Program-made: the position numbers and the translations under genes
NCBI GenBank assembly: GCA_945878495.1
Contig: CAMCTP010000011.1
Location: forward strand, 1 to 18,377
Origin: Rickettsia typhi
GTDB taxonomy: Bacteria; Pseudomonadota; Alphaproteobacteria; Rickettsiales; Deianiraeaceae
DNA length: 18,377 nt
Direction: 5' to 3'
Notes under the pieces: model-generated
What the model saw: the letters and a program-made list of their open reading frames with translations, nothing else
Told to the model about the DNA's origin: nothing
The model's database searches: none
Shown here: positions 1 to 7,164 of the stretch, one piece after another
How the letters are laid out: every line of letters begins with the position of its first letter
Position numbering within the stretch: position 1 is the first letter of the stretch

Positions 1-909
1 CAAACCGGAGAAGAAGGAAGGGTTGTAAAAAGACTTTACATCGAAAATGGAAGCGAAATAAAACAAGAACTTTATCTATCAGCGATACTCGATAGATCAT
101 CAGCTTCTATCGTGTTTATCGCATCAAAAGAAGGTGGAGTTGACATAGAAGAAGTGGCGGAAAATCACCCTGAAAAAATAATAAAAGTAAGCATTTTAAC
201 CGAAACAGGATTGCAAGGATACCATGTAAGAAATGTCTTGTTTGGAATTGGACTTGGAACGGCACATTTCAAGCAACTGAACGCAATCATGTCGGGAATA
301 TACAAAATATTAACCGAAAAAGACGCAATGCAAATCGAAATCAACCCATTAATAATAAATGGAAATGACGAATTGACGTGCCTTGACGCAAAATTCGGAT
401 TCGATGCAAATGCACTCTTCAGACATAAAGATATAGCTGAATTATACGATCCAAACGAGGAAGATCCACTTGAGGCTGAAGCTAGAGAATCCGGTCTAAA
501 CTATGTAAAAATGAGTGGAAATATCGGCTGCATGGTAAATGGAGCGGGACTTGCAATGGCAACCATGGATATTATCGAATTATACGGCCAAAAACCTGCA
601 AACTTCCTAGACGTTGGCGGAGGTGCAAATAAAGAAAAAGTAACAAAAGCCTTTAAAATAATACTTTCTGATCAAGCTGTTAAAGGTGTTTTAGTCAATA
701 TCTTTGGAGGAATAATGAGATGCGACATAATCGCAGAAGGCATTATTGCTGCTGTTAAAGAGGTTGGAATAACGATTCCTTTAGTTGTAAGATTAGAAGG
801 GACAAATGTCGATCTTGGAAAGAAAATACTTTCTGAATCAGGTCTGAATATAACATCGGCTGACGATCTTGACGATGCAGCTGCAAAAATAGTGAAATGC
901 ATAAAATAA
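1..909 (+). CDS. sucC: Succinyl-CoA synthetase (ADP/GDP-forming) beta subunit, 5'-truncated by window edge
   Basis: Beta subunit of succinyl-CoA ligase, the TCA-cycle enzyme that makes ATP or GTP from succinyl-CoA in the cytoplasm. The frame is open from base 1 to the TAA at 907-909, giving 302 codons; the family is about 386-400 residues, so roughly the first 85 residues of the ATP-grasp domain lie outside the window. The GTG at 112 is an internal valine, not a start. Visible landmarks are the metal-binding EINPL segment followed by LDAKFGFDANALFRH, the GNIGCMVNGAGLAMATMD ligase-domain block, LDVGGGA, and the conserved NIFGGIMRCD near residues 229-238 of the visible part. It is followed 12 bases later by sucD, the standard sucCD order. 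Identification is secure; only the 5' end is missing. Confidence 0.97.
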   Translation, partial: QTGEEGRVVKRLYIENGSEIKQELYLSAILDRSSASIVFIASKEGGVDIEEVAENHPEKIIKVSILTETGLQGYHVRNVLFGIGLGTAHFKQLNAIMSGIYKILTEKDAMQIEINPLIINGNDELTCLDAKFGFDANALFRHKDIAELYDPNEEDPLEAEARESGLNYVKMSGNIGCMVNGAGLAMATMDIIELYGQKPANFLDVGGGANKEKVTKAFKIILSDQAVKGVLVNIFGGIMRCDIIAEGIIAAVKEVGITIPLVVRLEGTNVDLGKKILSESGLNITSADDLDDAAAKIVKCIK

Positions 910-921
910 TTTTATAAAACA

Positions 922-1803
922 ATGGCTATATTAATAAATAGAGATACAAAAGTTATCTGTCAAGGCTTAACTGGACAACAGGGAACATTCCACACGGAAC
1001 AAGCCATAGCATATGGAACAAAAATGGTTGGTGGAGTTACTCCGGGTAAAGGCGGAACAAAGCATCTAGAGATACCTGTTTTTGATACAGTTCTTGATGC
1101 AAAAAATAAAACAGCATGCAATGCAAGCGTTATATATGTACCTCCTGCTTTTGCTGCTGATGCTATACTTGAGGCAATTGACGCACAAATTGAGTTTATC
1201 GTTTGCATCACAGAAGGAATACCAGTTCATGATATGTTAAAAGTAAAAAAAGCTCTGCAAAACTCATCAAGCAGACTTGTTGGACCGAACTGCCCAGGGG
1301 TAATAACACCGGGTGAATGCAAAATCGGAATCATGCCAGGTCATATACATCAAAGAGGTAAAGTTGGAATTGTTTCAAGATCTGGAACTCTTACCTACGA
1401 AGCCGTTTTTCAAACAACAAATCTTGGATTGGGTCAAACAACATGCGTTGGAATTGGTGGAGATCCACTAAATGGAACGAATTTCATTGATTGTATAGAT
1501 ATGTTCCTACATGATGATGAAACTGAATCCATTATAATGATTGGTGAAATTGGCGGAGATGCAGAAGAGCAAGCTTGCGAATTTATCAAGCAATCAAAAA
1601 TCAAAAAACCAATGGCTGGATTTATCGCAGGAAAAACAGCTCCAAAAGGAAAAACAATGGGACATGCTGGTGCAATCGTTTCAAGCGGTGGAACTGGAAG
1701 TGCTGAATCAAAAATAGATGCGATGAAATCAGCTGGAATATGGGTATCAGATTCTCCTTCTAAAATAGGTCAAACCCTATTCAATGGATTAAGTTCAAAA
1801 TAA
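922..1803 (+). CDS. sucD: Succinyl-CoA synthetase alpha subunit
   Basis: Alpha subunit of succinyl-CoA ligase, which binds CoA and carries the phosphohistidine intermediate. At 293 residues it is full length for the family. The N-terminal CoA-binding Rossmann domain shows TGQQGTFHTEQAIAYGT and GGVTPGKGG; then come GPNCPGVITPGECKIGIMPG and the ligase domain with GIGGDPLNGTNFIDC. The active-site histidine is in GHAGAIVSSG, about residue 248. Start is the ATG 12 bases after the sucC stop; no Shine-Dalgarno is visible (AT-only upstream). It is co-transcribed with sucC and followed directly by a hairpin terminator, so the sucCD transcript ends here. No anomaly seen. Confidence 0.98.
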   Translation: MAILINRDTKVICQGLTGQQGTFHTEQAIAYGTKMVGGVTPGKGGTKHLEIPVFDTVLDAKNKTACNASVIYVPPAFAADAILEAIDAQIEFIVCITEGIPVHDMLKVKKALQNSSSRLVGPNCPGVITPGECKIGIMPGHIHQRGKVGIVSRSGTLTYEAVFQTTNLGLGQTTCVGIGGDPLNGTNFIDCIDMFLHDDETESIIMIGEIGGDAEEQACEFIKQSKIKKPMAGFIAGKTAPKGKTMGHAGAIVSSGGTGSAESKIDAMKSAGIWVSDSPSKIGQTLFNGLSSK

Positions 1804-1816
1804 ATCATCAAATACA
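1803..1816 (+). repeat. 14-bp repeat shared by two terminators, copy 1
   Basis: AATCATCAAATACA at 1803-1816 forms the 5' flank and first stem bases of the sucCD terminator. The same 14 bases occur at 4776-4789 at the same place relative to the second terminator, and both hairpins finish with TGTATTTTT. The identity is read directly; a common origin is inference. Confidence 0.5.
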
Positions 1817-1851
1817 GATAACTGAAAAATAACCTAGTTATCTGTATTTTT
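1811..1851 (+). terminator. Rho-independent terminator of sucCD
   Basis: A perfect 13-bp inverted repeat, AATACAGATAACT at 1811-1823 and AGTTATCTGTATT at 1836-1848, with a 12-nt loop and a T-run reaching 1851. It lies 8 bases after the sucD stop. The reverse orientation has only a short T tract, so its main use is for the plus strand; it may also help end atpD transcripts coming from the right. Confidence 0.85.
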
Positions 1852-1949
1852 ATCTCCAAATAGTTTCAAATAAACTCAAATCTTGTCCTTTTTCGTGGCG
1901 TCTAAATTTATCAAATTTCTTTTTCTAGAATTTGTAAGATTTTAAAAAT

Positions 1950-3377
1950 TTATTTACCACTATCCAAACTCTTTTGATAAGCTTCAACAACCTCAGATAT
2001 TCCTCCCTTCATATAAAAGAAATTCTCAGGTATGTGATCGTATTTCCCCTCAACAATTCCCTCGAAAGATGAAATAATATCTTCAATTTCAACAAATCTA
2101 CCTTTTGAGCCAGTAAAGACTTCGGCAACAAAAAATGGCTGGGATAAGAATTTTTGAATTTTTCTAGCACGATATATCGTCGTTCTATCCTCGTCAGATA
2201 GCTCATCCATTCCCAAAATCGCTATAATATCTTGAAGGGATTTATATTTCTGAAGAATTTGCTGAACCCTCTTAGCAACTCCATAGTGCCTTTCTCCAAC
2301 TATAGACTCTTCTAGCGCAGATGAACTTGAGTCAAGTGGATCGATTGCCGGATAAATACCAATTTCAGCAATTTGCCTTGAAAGTACAGTCGTAGCATCA
2401 AGATGTGTGAACGAAGCAGCTGGCGCTGGATCGGTTAAATCATCAGCTGGAACGTAAATTGCCTGAACCGAAGTTATCGACCCATCTGTTGTCGATGTTA
2501 TTCTTTCTTGAAATTTACCCATTTCTTCCGCTAGGGTTGATTGATATCCAACAGAAGAAGGTATCCTACCAAGTAAACCAGATACCTCAGCACCAGCCTG
2601 AATAAATCGAAAAATATTATCCACAAAAAACAATACATCCTGTTTTTTTTCATCCCTAAAATACTCAGCCATTGTCAATCCAGACAAAGCAACCCTAGCC
2701 CTAGCCCCAGATGGTTCGCTCATTTGACCGTAGACCATTGCCACTTTTGAATGAGGGTCATGATCTGGTTCAAAATCGTGCAAATCTATTATTCCCGATT
2801 CAATCATTTCGTTATAAAGATCGTTTCCCTCTCTTGTTCGCTCTCCAACTCCAGCAAAAACAGATACCCCAGAGTGAAACTTTGCAATATTGTTTATTAA
2901 TTCAGTTATCAGAACCGTTTTACCAACTCCAGCACCGCCAAATAAACCAATCTTCCCGCCTTTTACATACGGCGCCAACAAATCAACAACCTTGATTCCA
3001 GTAAAAAATATCTCAATTGACGCATTTTGCTTAATAAATTCAGGCGGCTTTCTGTGTATTTCCCATTTTTTATCACTTGTCAAAGCTGGTCCGTTATCAA
3101 TTAAATTTCCGCAAACATCAAAAACTCTACCAAGACATTCAGCGCCAACCGGCACGGATATCATTCGACCGGTGTCAGAAACTTCGTCCCCTACTCCCAA
3201 TCCATCTGTCGATTGTATCGCAATGCATCTAACAACTCCATTTCCAATGTGCTGTGCAACTTCAAGAGTGACGGCTAATCTTTCAACAATCAAGGCATTT
3301 AAAATCTTTGGTAAAAAAGCCATCTCAAACTCAACATCAACAATGGATGCTAAAACTTTTACAATTTTTCCTTTCAT
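1950..3377 (-). CDS. atpD: F-type ATP synthase subunit beta, isolated gene
   Basis: Catalytic beta subunit of the F1 sector of ATP synthase, 475 residues, normal length. N-terminal beta-barrel residues 1-80 (GKIVKV, VRCIAIQSTDGL); P-loop GGAGVGKT at 147-154; catalytic glutamate in GERTREGNDLY at about 179; Walker B strand VLFFVDNIFRF at about 248-258; ADDLTDPAPA, LSRQIAEIGIYPA, and C-terminal domain with DIIAILGMDELS and KFLSQPFFVAEVFTG. Normally atpD lies between atpG and atpC; here its neighbours are sucD (convergent) and tsaC (divergent) and no other atp gene is in the window. Usual MNEPPGAR is MSEPSGAR (219-226), GYQPTL is GYQSTL (prolines 223 and 280 both Ser), and residues about 197-209 look longer than usual. 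Catalytic residues are intact, so a functional housekeeping beta subunit is likeliest; a second, specialised copy cannot be excluded. Confidence 0.95.
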   Translation of the reverse strand: MKGKIVKVLASIVDVEFEMAFLPKILNALIVERLAVTLEVAQHIGNGVVRCIAIQSTDGLGVGDEVSDTGRMISVPVGAECLGRVFDVCGNLIDNGPALTSDKKWEIHRKPPEFIKQNASIEIFFTGIKVVDLLAPYVKGGKIGLFGGAGVGKTVLITELINNIAKFHSGVSVFAGVGERTREGNDLYNEMIESGIIDLHDFEPDHDPHSKVAMVYGQMSEPSGARARVALSGLTMAEYFRDEKKQDVLFFVDNIFRFIQAGAEVSGLLGRIPSSVGYQSTLAEEMGKFQERITSTTDGSITSVQAIYVPADDLTDPAPAASFTHLDATTVLSRQIAEIGIYPAIDPLDSSSSALEESIVGERHYGVAKRVQQILQKYKSLQDIIAILGMDELSDEDRTTIYRARKIQKFLSQPFFVAEVFTGSKGRFVEIEDIISSFEGIVEGKYDHIPENFFYMKGGISEVVEAYQKSLDSGK

Positions 3378-3404
3378 TTGTTATTTATATACAGCTAAAA
3401 GAAG

Positions 3405-3431
3405 AGTATAAATAAAAAAATTTATTGTCAA
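3405..3431 (-). promoter_or_regulatory. Candidate sigma-70 promoter for atpD
   Basis: On the minus strand TTGACA (3431 to 3426) is followed after 15 bases by TATACT (3410 to 3405), ending 27 bases upstream of the atpD ATG. The two boxes match the consensus well, but 15 bp is shorter than the usual 16-18. The TTGACA overlaps an inverted repeat, GTCAA-CT-TTGAC (3427-3438), on the side facing tsaC. Confidence 0.45.
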
Positions 3432-3469
3432 CTTTGACTTTTAACTTATTTAAGATATTGCAATAATTA

Positions 3470-3475
3470 TATAAT
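3470..3475 (+). promoter_or_regulatory. Candidate -10 box of a leaderless tsaC transcript
   Basis: A consensus TATAAT at 3470-3475 ends 6 bases before the only possible start codon of tsaC (GTG at 3482); an in-frame TAA at 3473-3475 blocks any earlier start. Transcription starting about 7 bases after the box would begin at the GTG itself. No good -35 is seen at 17 bp; TTGACT at 3434-3439 is too far away (30 bp) for this box. Confidence 0.35.
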
Positions 3476-3481
3476 ATTGCA

Positions 3482-4093
3482 GTGAAAAAAATTATAGACA
3501 CCTTAAATCAAAACGGAGTTATTCTTTCCGCAACAGACACGGTGTACGGACTACTGGCAAATGCAAACAGTATAGCGGCAGTCAACAAAATTTATACAAT
3601 AAAAAATCGTGATTCTCAAAAGCCGCTTGCAATATTCTGCAAAAATGTCGAGCAAATCAAGCAAATTGCGGAAATTTCAATACAAACAGAAAAACTATTA
3701 ACCAATCTTTTACCAGGGGCTTTTACCTTTATTTTAAAAACAAGACAACCATCTAATATTGAATTAATCAAACACTTCAATTACCAAACGATTGGAATAA
3801 GAATTCCGGCTTTCAAAGAAATTCAAGAAATCCTAAATTCGATCGACTTTCCAATTGCCGCAACATCGGCAAACATATCACACAAAGGAGACACTTCAGT
3901 TTTTTCCAACCTAGATCGCTCTGTTATCAAAAATGCAGACCTTGTTTTGCAGGACAATTGCAAAATTGAGAAACAAGCTTCATGCGTTATAGATCTTACA
4001 AATTTCGATAATAATATGAAATTTTCGATATTAAGGTCAGCTCCATCAGAATCAATTTTTATAGAATATTTAAAAAAAGATCATAACTCTTGA
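3482..4093 (+). CDS. tsaC: L-threonylcarbamoyladenylate synthase (Sua5/YrdC/TsaC)
   Basis: Makes threonylcarbamoyl-AMP from threonine, bicarbonate and ATP, the first step of the t6A modification at position 37 of ANN-decoding tRNAs. The 203-residue protein is a single YrdC domain like E. coli TsaC (no C-terminal Sua5 domain). Family motifs: ATDTVYGL near residues 17-24, the KxR...KPL signature as KNRDSQKPL (41-49), LLPGAFTFIL, and IAATSANISHKGD. The start is GTG because an in-frame stop lies 9 bases upstream and the next methionine is far inside. The partner tsaE is also in this window (16726-17136); tsaB and tsaD are not. It is probably co-transcribed with the RDD gene 46 bases downstream. 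The C-terminal 25 residues are not a recognised domain. Confidence 0.93.
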   Translation: MKKIIDTLNQNGVILSATDTVYGLLANANSIAAVNKIYTIKNRDSQKPLAIFCKNVEQIKQIAEISIQTEKLLTNLLPGAFTFILKTRQPSNIELIKHFNYQTIGIRIPAFKEIQEILNSIDFPIAATSANISHKGDTSVFSNLDRSVIKNADLVLQDNCKIEKQASCVIDLTNFDNNMKFSILRSAPSESIFIEYLKKDHNS

Positions 4094-4139
4094 AAATTAT
4101 AAAAACTTAAATAGATTATCATAGCTATTCAATCAAACA

Positions 4140-4751
4140 ATGAATCTAAAAAATGCAACAATTTACAAACGAGGTGCAGCCTTCATAATTGATGAACTAA
4201 TTATCAGCTTACTCCGAATATTAATTATGTCGATCATTTACATCGTAATTTGGCGTTCTGAAATCATCAATATCAAAGATAAAATGCTAGCAATAATAAG
4301 CGAATTATCAAGCAATCCAAACATTCATGATGTTAGGTTTGCTATAGAGGAAAGCGGAATAATAACACAATTGATAATATTCTTTTTAATATTTTTTGCA
4401 GTTGGTTTTGCATACCAAATTGCATCTTACCACATAATGGATGGTCAGACATTTGGGAAAAAAGCTATAAAATTAATAATGCTGACAAAAGACAAAAAAA
4501 AGCCATCACTAGCGATAGTTTTATCAAAAGTTATGTGGAGCTATATGCCATGGATACTTCCTTTTTTTGCATACCAACTATACGCAAATGATATAAACGC
4601 ATATATACCAGTAATAGCAGTTTGGCTATTTTGGTACGATCCATGGATAATTCTTGGGAAAAAAAATGTTACACTGCACGACTTTTTATCTGGAACAATC
4701 GTGCTTGATATGAAACAGGCGAAATCAAAAGACGAAAAAAATAGCAATTAA
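4140..4751 (+). CDS. RDD family integral membrane protein
   Basis: Inner-membrane protein of 203 residues with the RDD-family pattern: Arg-11 and Asp-18 in YKRGAAFIIDELI, an internal GQTFGKKAIKLIML motif (about 102-115), and the distal TLHDFLSGTIVL (about 178-189). Hydrophobic segments are at roughly 13-41, 74-97, 131-147 and 152-172. RDD proteins occur in many bacteria; a few have been linked to Na+/H+ antiport, but most, including those of Rickettsiales, have no assigned role, so I give no function. The C-terminus is short, charged and lysine-rich. The gene follows tsaC by 46 bases and is followed by a hairpin terminator, so the pair probably forms one unit. Confidence 0.85.
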   Translation: MNLKNATIYKRGAAFIIDELIISLLRILIMSIIYIVIWRSEIINIKDKMLAIISELSSNPNIHDVRFAIEESGIITQLIIFFLIFFAVGFAYQIASYHIMDGQTFGKKAIKLIMLTKDKKKPSLAIVLSKVMWSYMPWILPFFAYQLYANDINAYIPVIAVWLFWYDPWIILGKKNVTLHDFLSGTIVLDMKQAKSKDEKNSN

Positions 4752-4775
4752 ACAAGAGGTATCTTGATTTTTAAT

Positions 4776-4789
4776 AATCATCAAATACA
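4776..4789 (+). repeat. 14-bp repeat shared by two terminators, copy 2
   Basis: AATCATCAAATACA, identical to 1803-1816, at the foot of the terminator after the RDD gene. The rest of the two hairpins (inner stem and loop) differs. Confidence 0.5.
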
Positions 4790-4820
4790 TAATGCACATC
4801 AAATTGCTTTATGTATTTTT
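4783..4820 (+). terminator. Rho-independent terminator of tsaC-RDD unit
   Basis: Stem AAATACATAA (4783-4792) with TTATGTATTT (4809-4818), extended past one T/T mismatch by GCA (4794-4796) with TGC (4805-4807), 8-nt loop, and T-run to 4820. It lies 31 bases after the RDD stop. Confidence 0.8.
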
Positions 4821-4857
4821 AAAGGTAGAAAATTAGACCCAAGAACACAATAAAATA

Positions 4858-4883
4858 TTTGCTACCATATTACCGATAGCAAA
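4858..4883 (-). terminator. Probable terminator of rne
   Basis: Seven-base inverted repeat TTTGCTA (4858-4864) and TAGCAAA (4877-4883) located just past the rne stop in the minus direction. On the minus strand the stem is followed by TATTTTATT, a weak U-rich tail. It would end the leftward rne transcript and lies back to back with the rightward RDD terminator. Confidence 0.5.
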
Positions 4884-4893
4884 CTATATAAAA

Positions 4894-6966
4894 CTATTTT
4901 CTTGATCTAGATCGATTTGAATTTCCGCTTCTAGAAGATCCATATCTATTATTAGATCTTTGACCAGTCTTTCCCTCGCCATCAACTCCAGACACTCTAT
5001 TTCCAGAGTCAGATCTGTCGGAATTATAGTGCTTTTTTTTACCGGCAAAATCACCTTTTTCAAAATTCTTACCACGATTTTTATTTTGATATAGAGATTT
5101 TTTTTGCACATTTGTACTGCTTTTTTTTGAGGAAAATAAAGATTTAATAAATCCAAATAAACAAAACTTTGATTTTGACTCAACCGAAGCAGAATTGATT
5201 TTTTCCTTAGGTTCACCATAAATATCAACGAAAGATCTAGCCTCTCCTATGTCAGAAAGACCATTAAATTTCGCAATTTCTGCAAAAGAAACACCATCTT
5301 GGCTTCCAAATACAACAAATTTATCTTTTTTATTTGTCTCTATTTTTACAATCTCAAACTCCACATTTGCAGCCTTGCAAATTTTTAAAATCTCAGACTT
5401 ATTGTAGTAATTAAACATCGATTCAGCCTCAGTGCTACACTCAGCTTTTACAAATTTAGATTCAAAATTACTAGTGGCAAAAATATTTTCTAAAGTTTTA
5501 TACAATTCATCAAGAACAATTTCAGCTTTAAATATTCTTCCAGTGCCATAGCAATGAGAGCATTTATTAGTTGAGACATCGATAAATCCCGTTCTCAATC
5601 TTTGTCTTGAAACTTCCATCAATCCAAATGGACTGATTGTTGTGAATTGGACTCGTGCTTTATCTTTTGCACAAATTTCATCCTTCATTTTCATTTCAAC
5701 TTTTTTTCTATTTGAAAGATCATCCATATCGATAAAGTCGACAACAATCAAACCACCTATATCTCGCAATCTTAAGTGATCAGCAACAGCTTTTGCTGCT
5801 TCAAGATTGGTTTTTAATGCTGTATTTTCAATACTATTTTCCCTAACCAAGCTTCCTGAATTCACATCAATCGCAACCAACGCTTCAGTATAGTTAATAA
5901 TAATATAACCACCAGAAGGAAGATTGACTCTATCTTTATATAAATCTTTTAATTTTTCAGATATATAAAGTTTGTCAAACAAGCTTTGTTTCTTATCTTT
6001 ATGAAGCACAATAGAGTCTTTTTTTACACTAATAAGATCACCGGCAATAGAAGAAATTAAACTTGATATCTCCTCGTTATCAACAAAGATTTTTGTGTCA
6101 AGATTTGTTATATCTCTGATCGAAGAAATAAGCCTTGACTCTGATTTTGCAATTAAACCAATTGTATTTTCAGATGCTTTGTCAATAATTTCCTTCCATT
6201 TTTTCATAGCAACGCTTTCGTAGTCAGCAAGAAGCTCGATATCATCAACGCCACTAGCAGCGGTTCTAACAACAAGACCTGATTCCTCAGATATATTGAT
6301 CGATAATAGGAATTTTTTTAACCTATTTTTTTCCGCACCATTTGTAATTCTTCTCGATACACCGCTTAATCTTTTGTTATTTGGCGTAAAAACAAAATAT
6401 TTTGTAGGCATTGTGATATATGTCGTCAAGGATGCACCTTTATTACCTCTTTCATCTTTAAAAACCTGAACCAAAAGAAATTGCCCAGTTTTCATAGCAT
6501 CCTGTATTGTAGATTTTTTATCGTGTGTAGATTTCGACTCCTGCTGATTTACATTACTACCCTCTTCCGCATCTTCCGCTAAATCAAATTCAACTTTTTC
6601 AAGATCGTCAACATCATCTGACAGGGTATTTTCAACCTCAGCTTCATTTGCAACCGCAGATATTTCGTGTTTTTTTTCAGGATTGCAAAAGCTAACCAAG
6701 ACATCTTTTAGTGCTTTTTCATTTTTGTAATACAAGGGATGTATTTCCGAAAATGGCAAAAAACCGGATTTATTCTCTCCGTATGAAACGAAAGCAGCCT
6801 GTAAAGATGGCTCAACTTTTGTGATTTGTCCAAGGTATATATTCGATTTTATGGATTTAAAGTTTTCTCCTCCAAAAATTACATCCTCGAGTTGGTCAGA
6901 ATCATTCAGCGTTACTATCTTGTAACTGTTCATGTTTCCCGATATAGCTATTTGTTGTTTTTTCAT
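4894..6966 (-). CDS. rne: Ribonuclease E/G family endoribonuclease (RNase E)
   Basis: Endoribonuclease of mRNA decay and rRNA/tRNA processing. From the ATG at 6966 it has 690 residues; a GTG at 6984 would add MLILEY, but family members start close to the MKKQQ point. Order: N-terminal S1 domain (YLGQITKVEPSLQAAFVSYGENKSGFLPFSEIHP) interrupted by an acidic insertion at about 100-155, typical of alphaproteobacterial RNase E; RNase H-like and 5' sensor region; DNase I-like catalytic domain with IDVNSG (Asp about 367) and VVDFIDM (Asp about 410), the two metal ligands; the Zn-link CSHC (about 469-472) before GTGR. The last 60 or so residues are a disordered, basic, R/S/N/G-rich tail, probably RNA- or partner-binding. 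Diverges from tkt. RNase G is excluded by the long C-terminal part after the Zn-link. Confidence 0.93.
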   Translation of the reverse strand: MKKQQIAISGNMNSYKIVTLNDSDQLEDVIFGGENFKSIKSNIYLGQITKVEPSLQAAFVSYGENKSGFLPFSEIHPLYYKNEKALKDVLVSFCNPEKKHEISAVANEAEVENTLSDDVDDLEKVEFDLAEDAEEGSNVNQQESKSTHDKKSTIQDAMKTGQFLLVQVFKDERGNKGASLTTYITMPTKYFVFTPNNKRLSGVSRRITNGAEKNRLKKFLLSINISEESGLVVRTAASGVDDIELLADYESVAMKKWKEIIDKASENTIGLIAKSESRLISSIRDITNLDTKIFVDNEEISSLISSIAGDLISVKKDSIVLHKDKKQSLFDKLYISEKLKDLYKDRVNLPSGGYIIINYTEALVAIDVNSGSLVRENSIENTALKTNLEAAKAVADHLRLRDIGGLIVVDFIDMDDLSNRKKVEMKMKDEICAKDKARVQFTTISPFGLMEVSRQRLRTGFIDVSTNKCSHCYGTGRIFKAEIVLDELYKTLENIFATSNFESKFVKAECSTEAESMFNYYNKSEILKICKAANVEFEIVKIETNKKDKFVVFGSQDGVSFAEIAKFNGLSDIGEARSFVDIYGEPKEKINSASVESKSKFCLFGFIKSLFSSKKSSTNVQKKSLYQNKNRGKNFEKGDFAGKKKHYNSDRSDSGNRVSGVDGEGKTGQRSNNRYGSSRSGNSNRSRSRK

Positions 6967-7012
6967 ATATTCTAAAATTAACACAATAATACACAGCGGA
7001 ATTCAATATTTC

Positions 7013-7050
7013 ACGCTCTGTGTAGAAATTTATTGAGAAATTTTGAGCGT
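7013..7050 (-). promoter_or_regulatory. Nested inverted and direct repeats in rne leader
   Basis: ACGCTC (7013-7018) and GAGCGT (7045-7050) form a 6-bp inverted repeat enclosing two copies of AGAAATTT (7024-7031 and 7036-7043), spaced 12 bases start to start. AAATTT is self-complementary, so the interior can pair as a second hairpin. If rne is transcribed from the promoter noted at 7093-7122, this lies in its 5' leader. E. coli rne is autoregulated through its 5' UTR; a similar role here is inference. Confidence 0.35.
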
Positions 7051-7092
7051 ACATAGAATTGAAAATCCACATAAACTAGACTATTGAACTAA

Positions 7093-7122
7093 ATATAATT
7101 TTCAAGTTTTTTTTCTTGTAAA
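7093..7122 (-). promoter_or_regulatory. Candidate rne promoter
   Basis: On the minus strand TTTACA (7122 to 7117) and TTATAT (7098 to 7093) are separated by 18 bases. Transcription would start near 7086 and leave a leader of about 120 nt before the rne ATG. In this AT-rich DNA such matches arise by chance, so support is modest. Confidence 0.35.
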
Positions 7123-7164
7123 TTAAATTATTTTTAATACTTAATAGCGACATGTAAAAATAAA

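Noticed and set aside
112..909. A short sucC starting at GTG 112
   Set aside because: The frame is open to base 1 and the upstream codons encode normal SucC sequence; the gene is cut by the window edge, not truncated.
1912..1934. CAAATT/AATTTG inverted repeat as atpD terminator
   Set aside because: Six AT-rich pairs with no T-run on the minus strand; expected by chance in this DNA.
2890..3411. 173-codon plus-strand open frame opposite atpD
   Set aside because: It is the antisense shadow of a strongly conserved gene, Pro/Ser/Thr-rich with no domain-like pattern.
4884..5228. 114-codon minus-strand open frame overlapping the rne 3' end
   Set aside because: It is another frame of the low-complexity RNase E tail; the rne frame holds the recognisable protein.
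6967..6984. GTG start for rne, adding MLILEY
   Set aside because: An ATG six codons later fits the family N-terminus; neither has a Shine-Dalgarno, so this is a mild preference.
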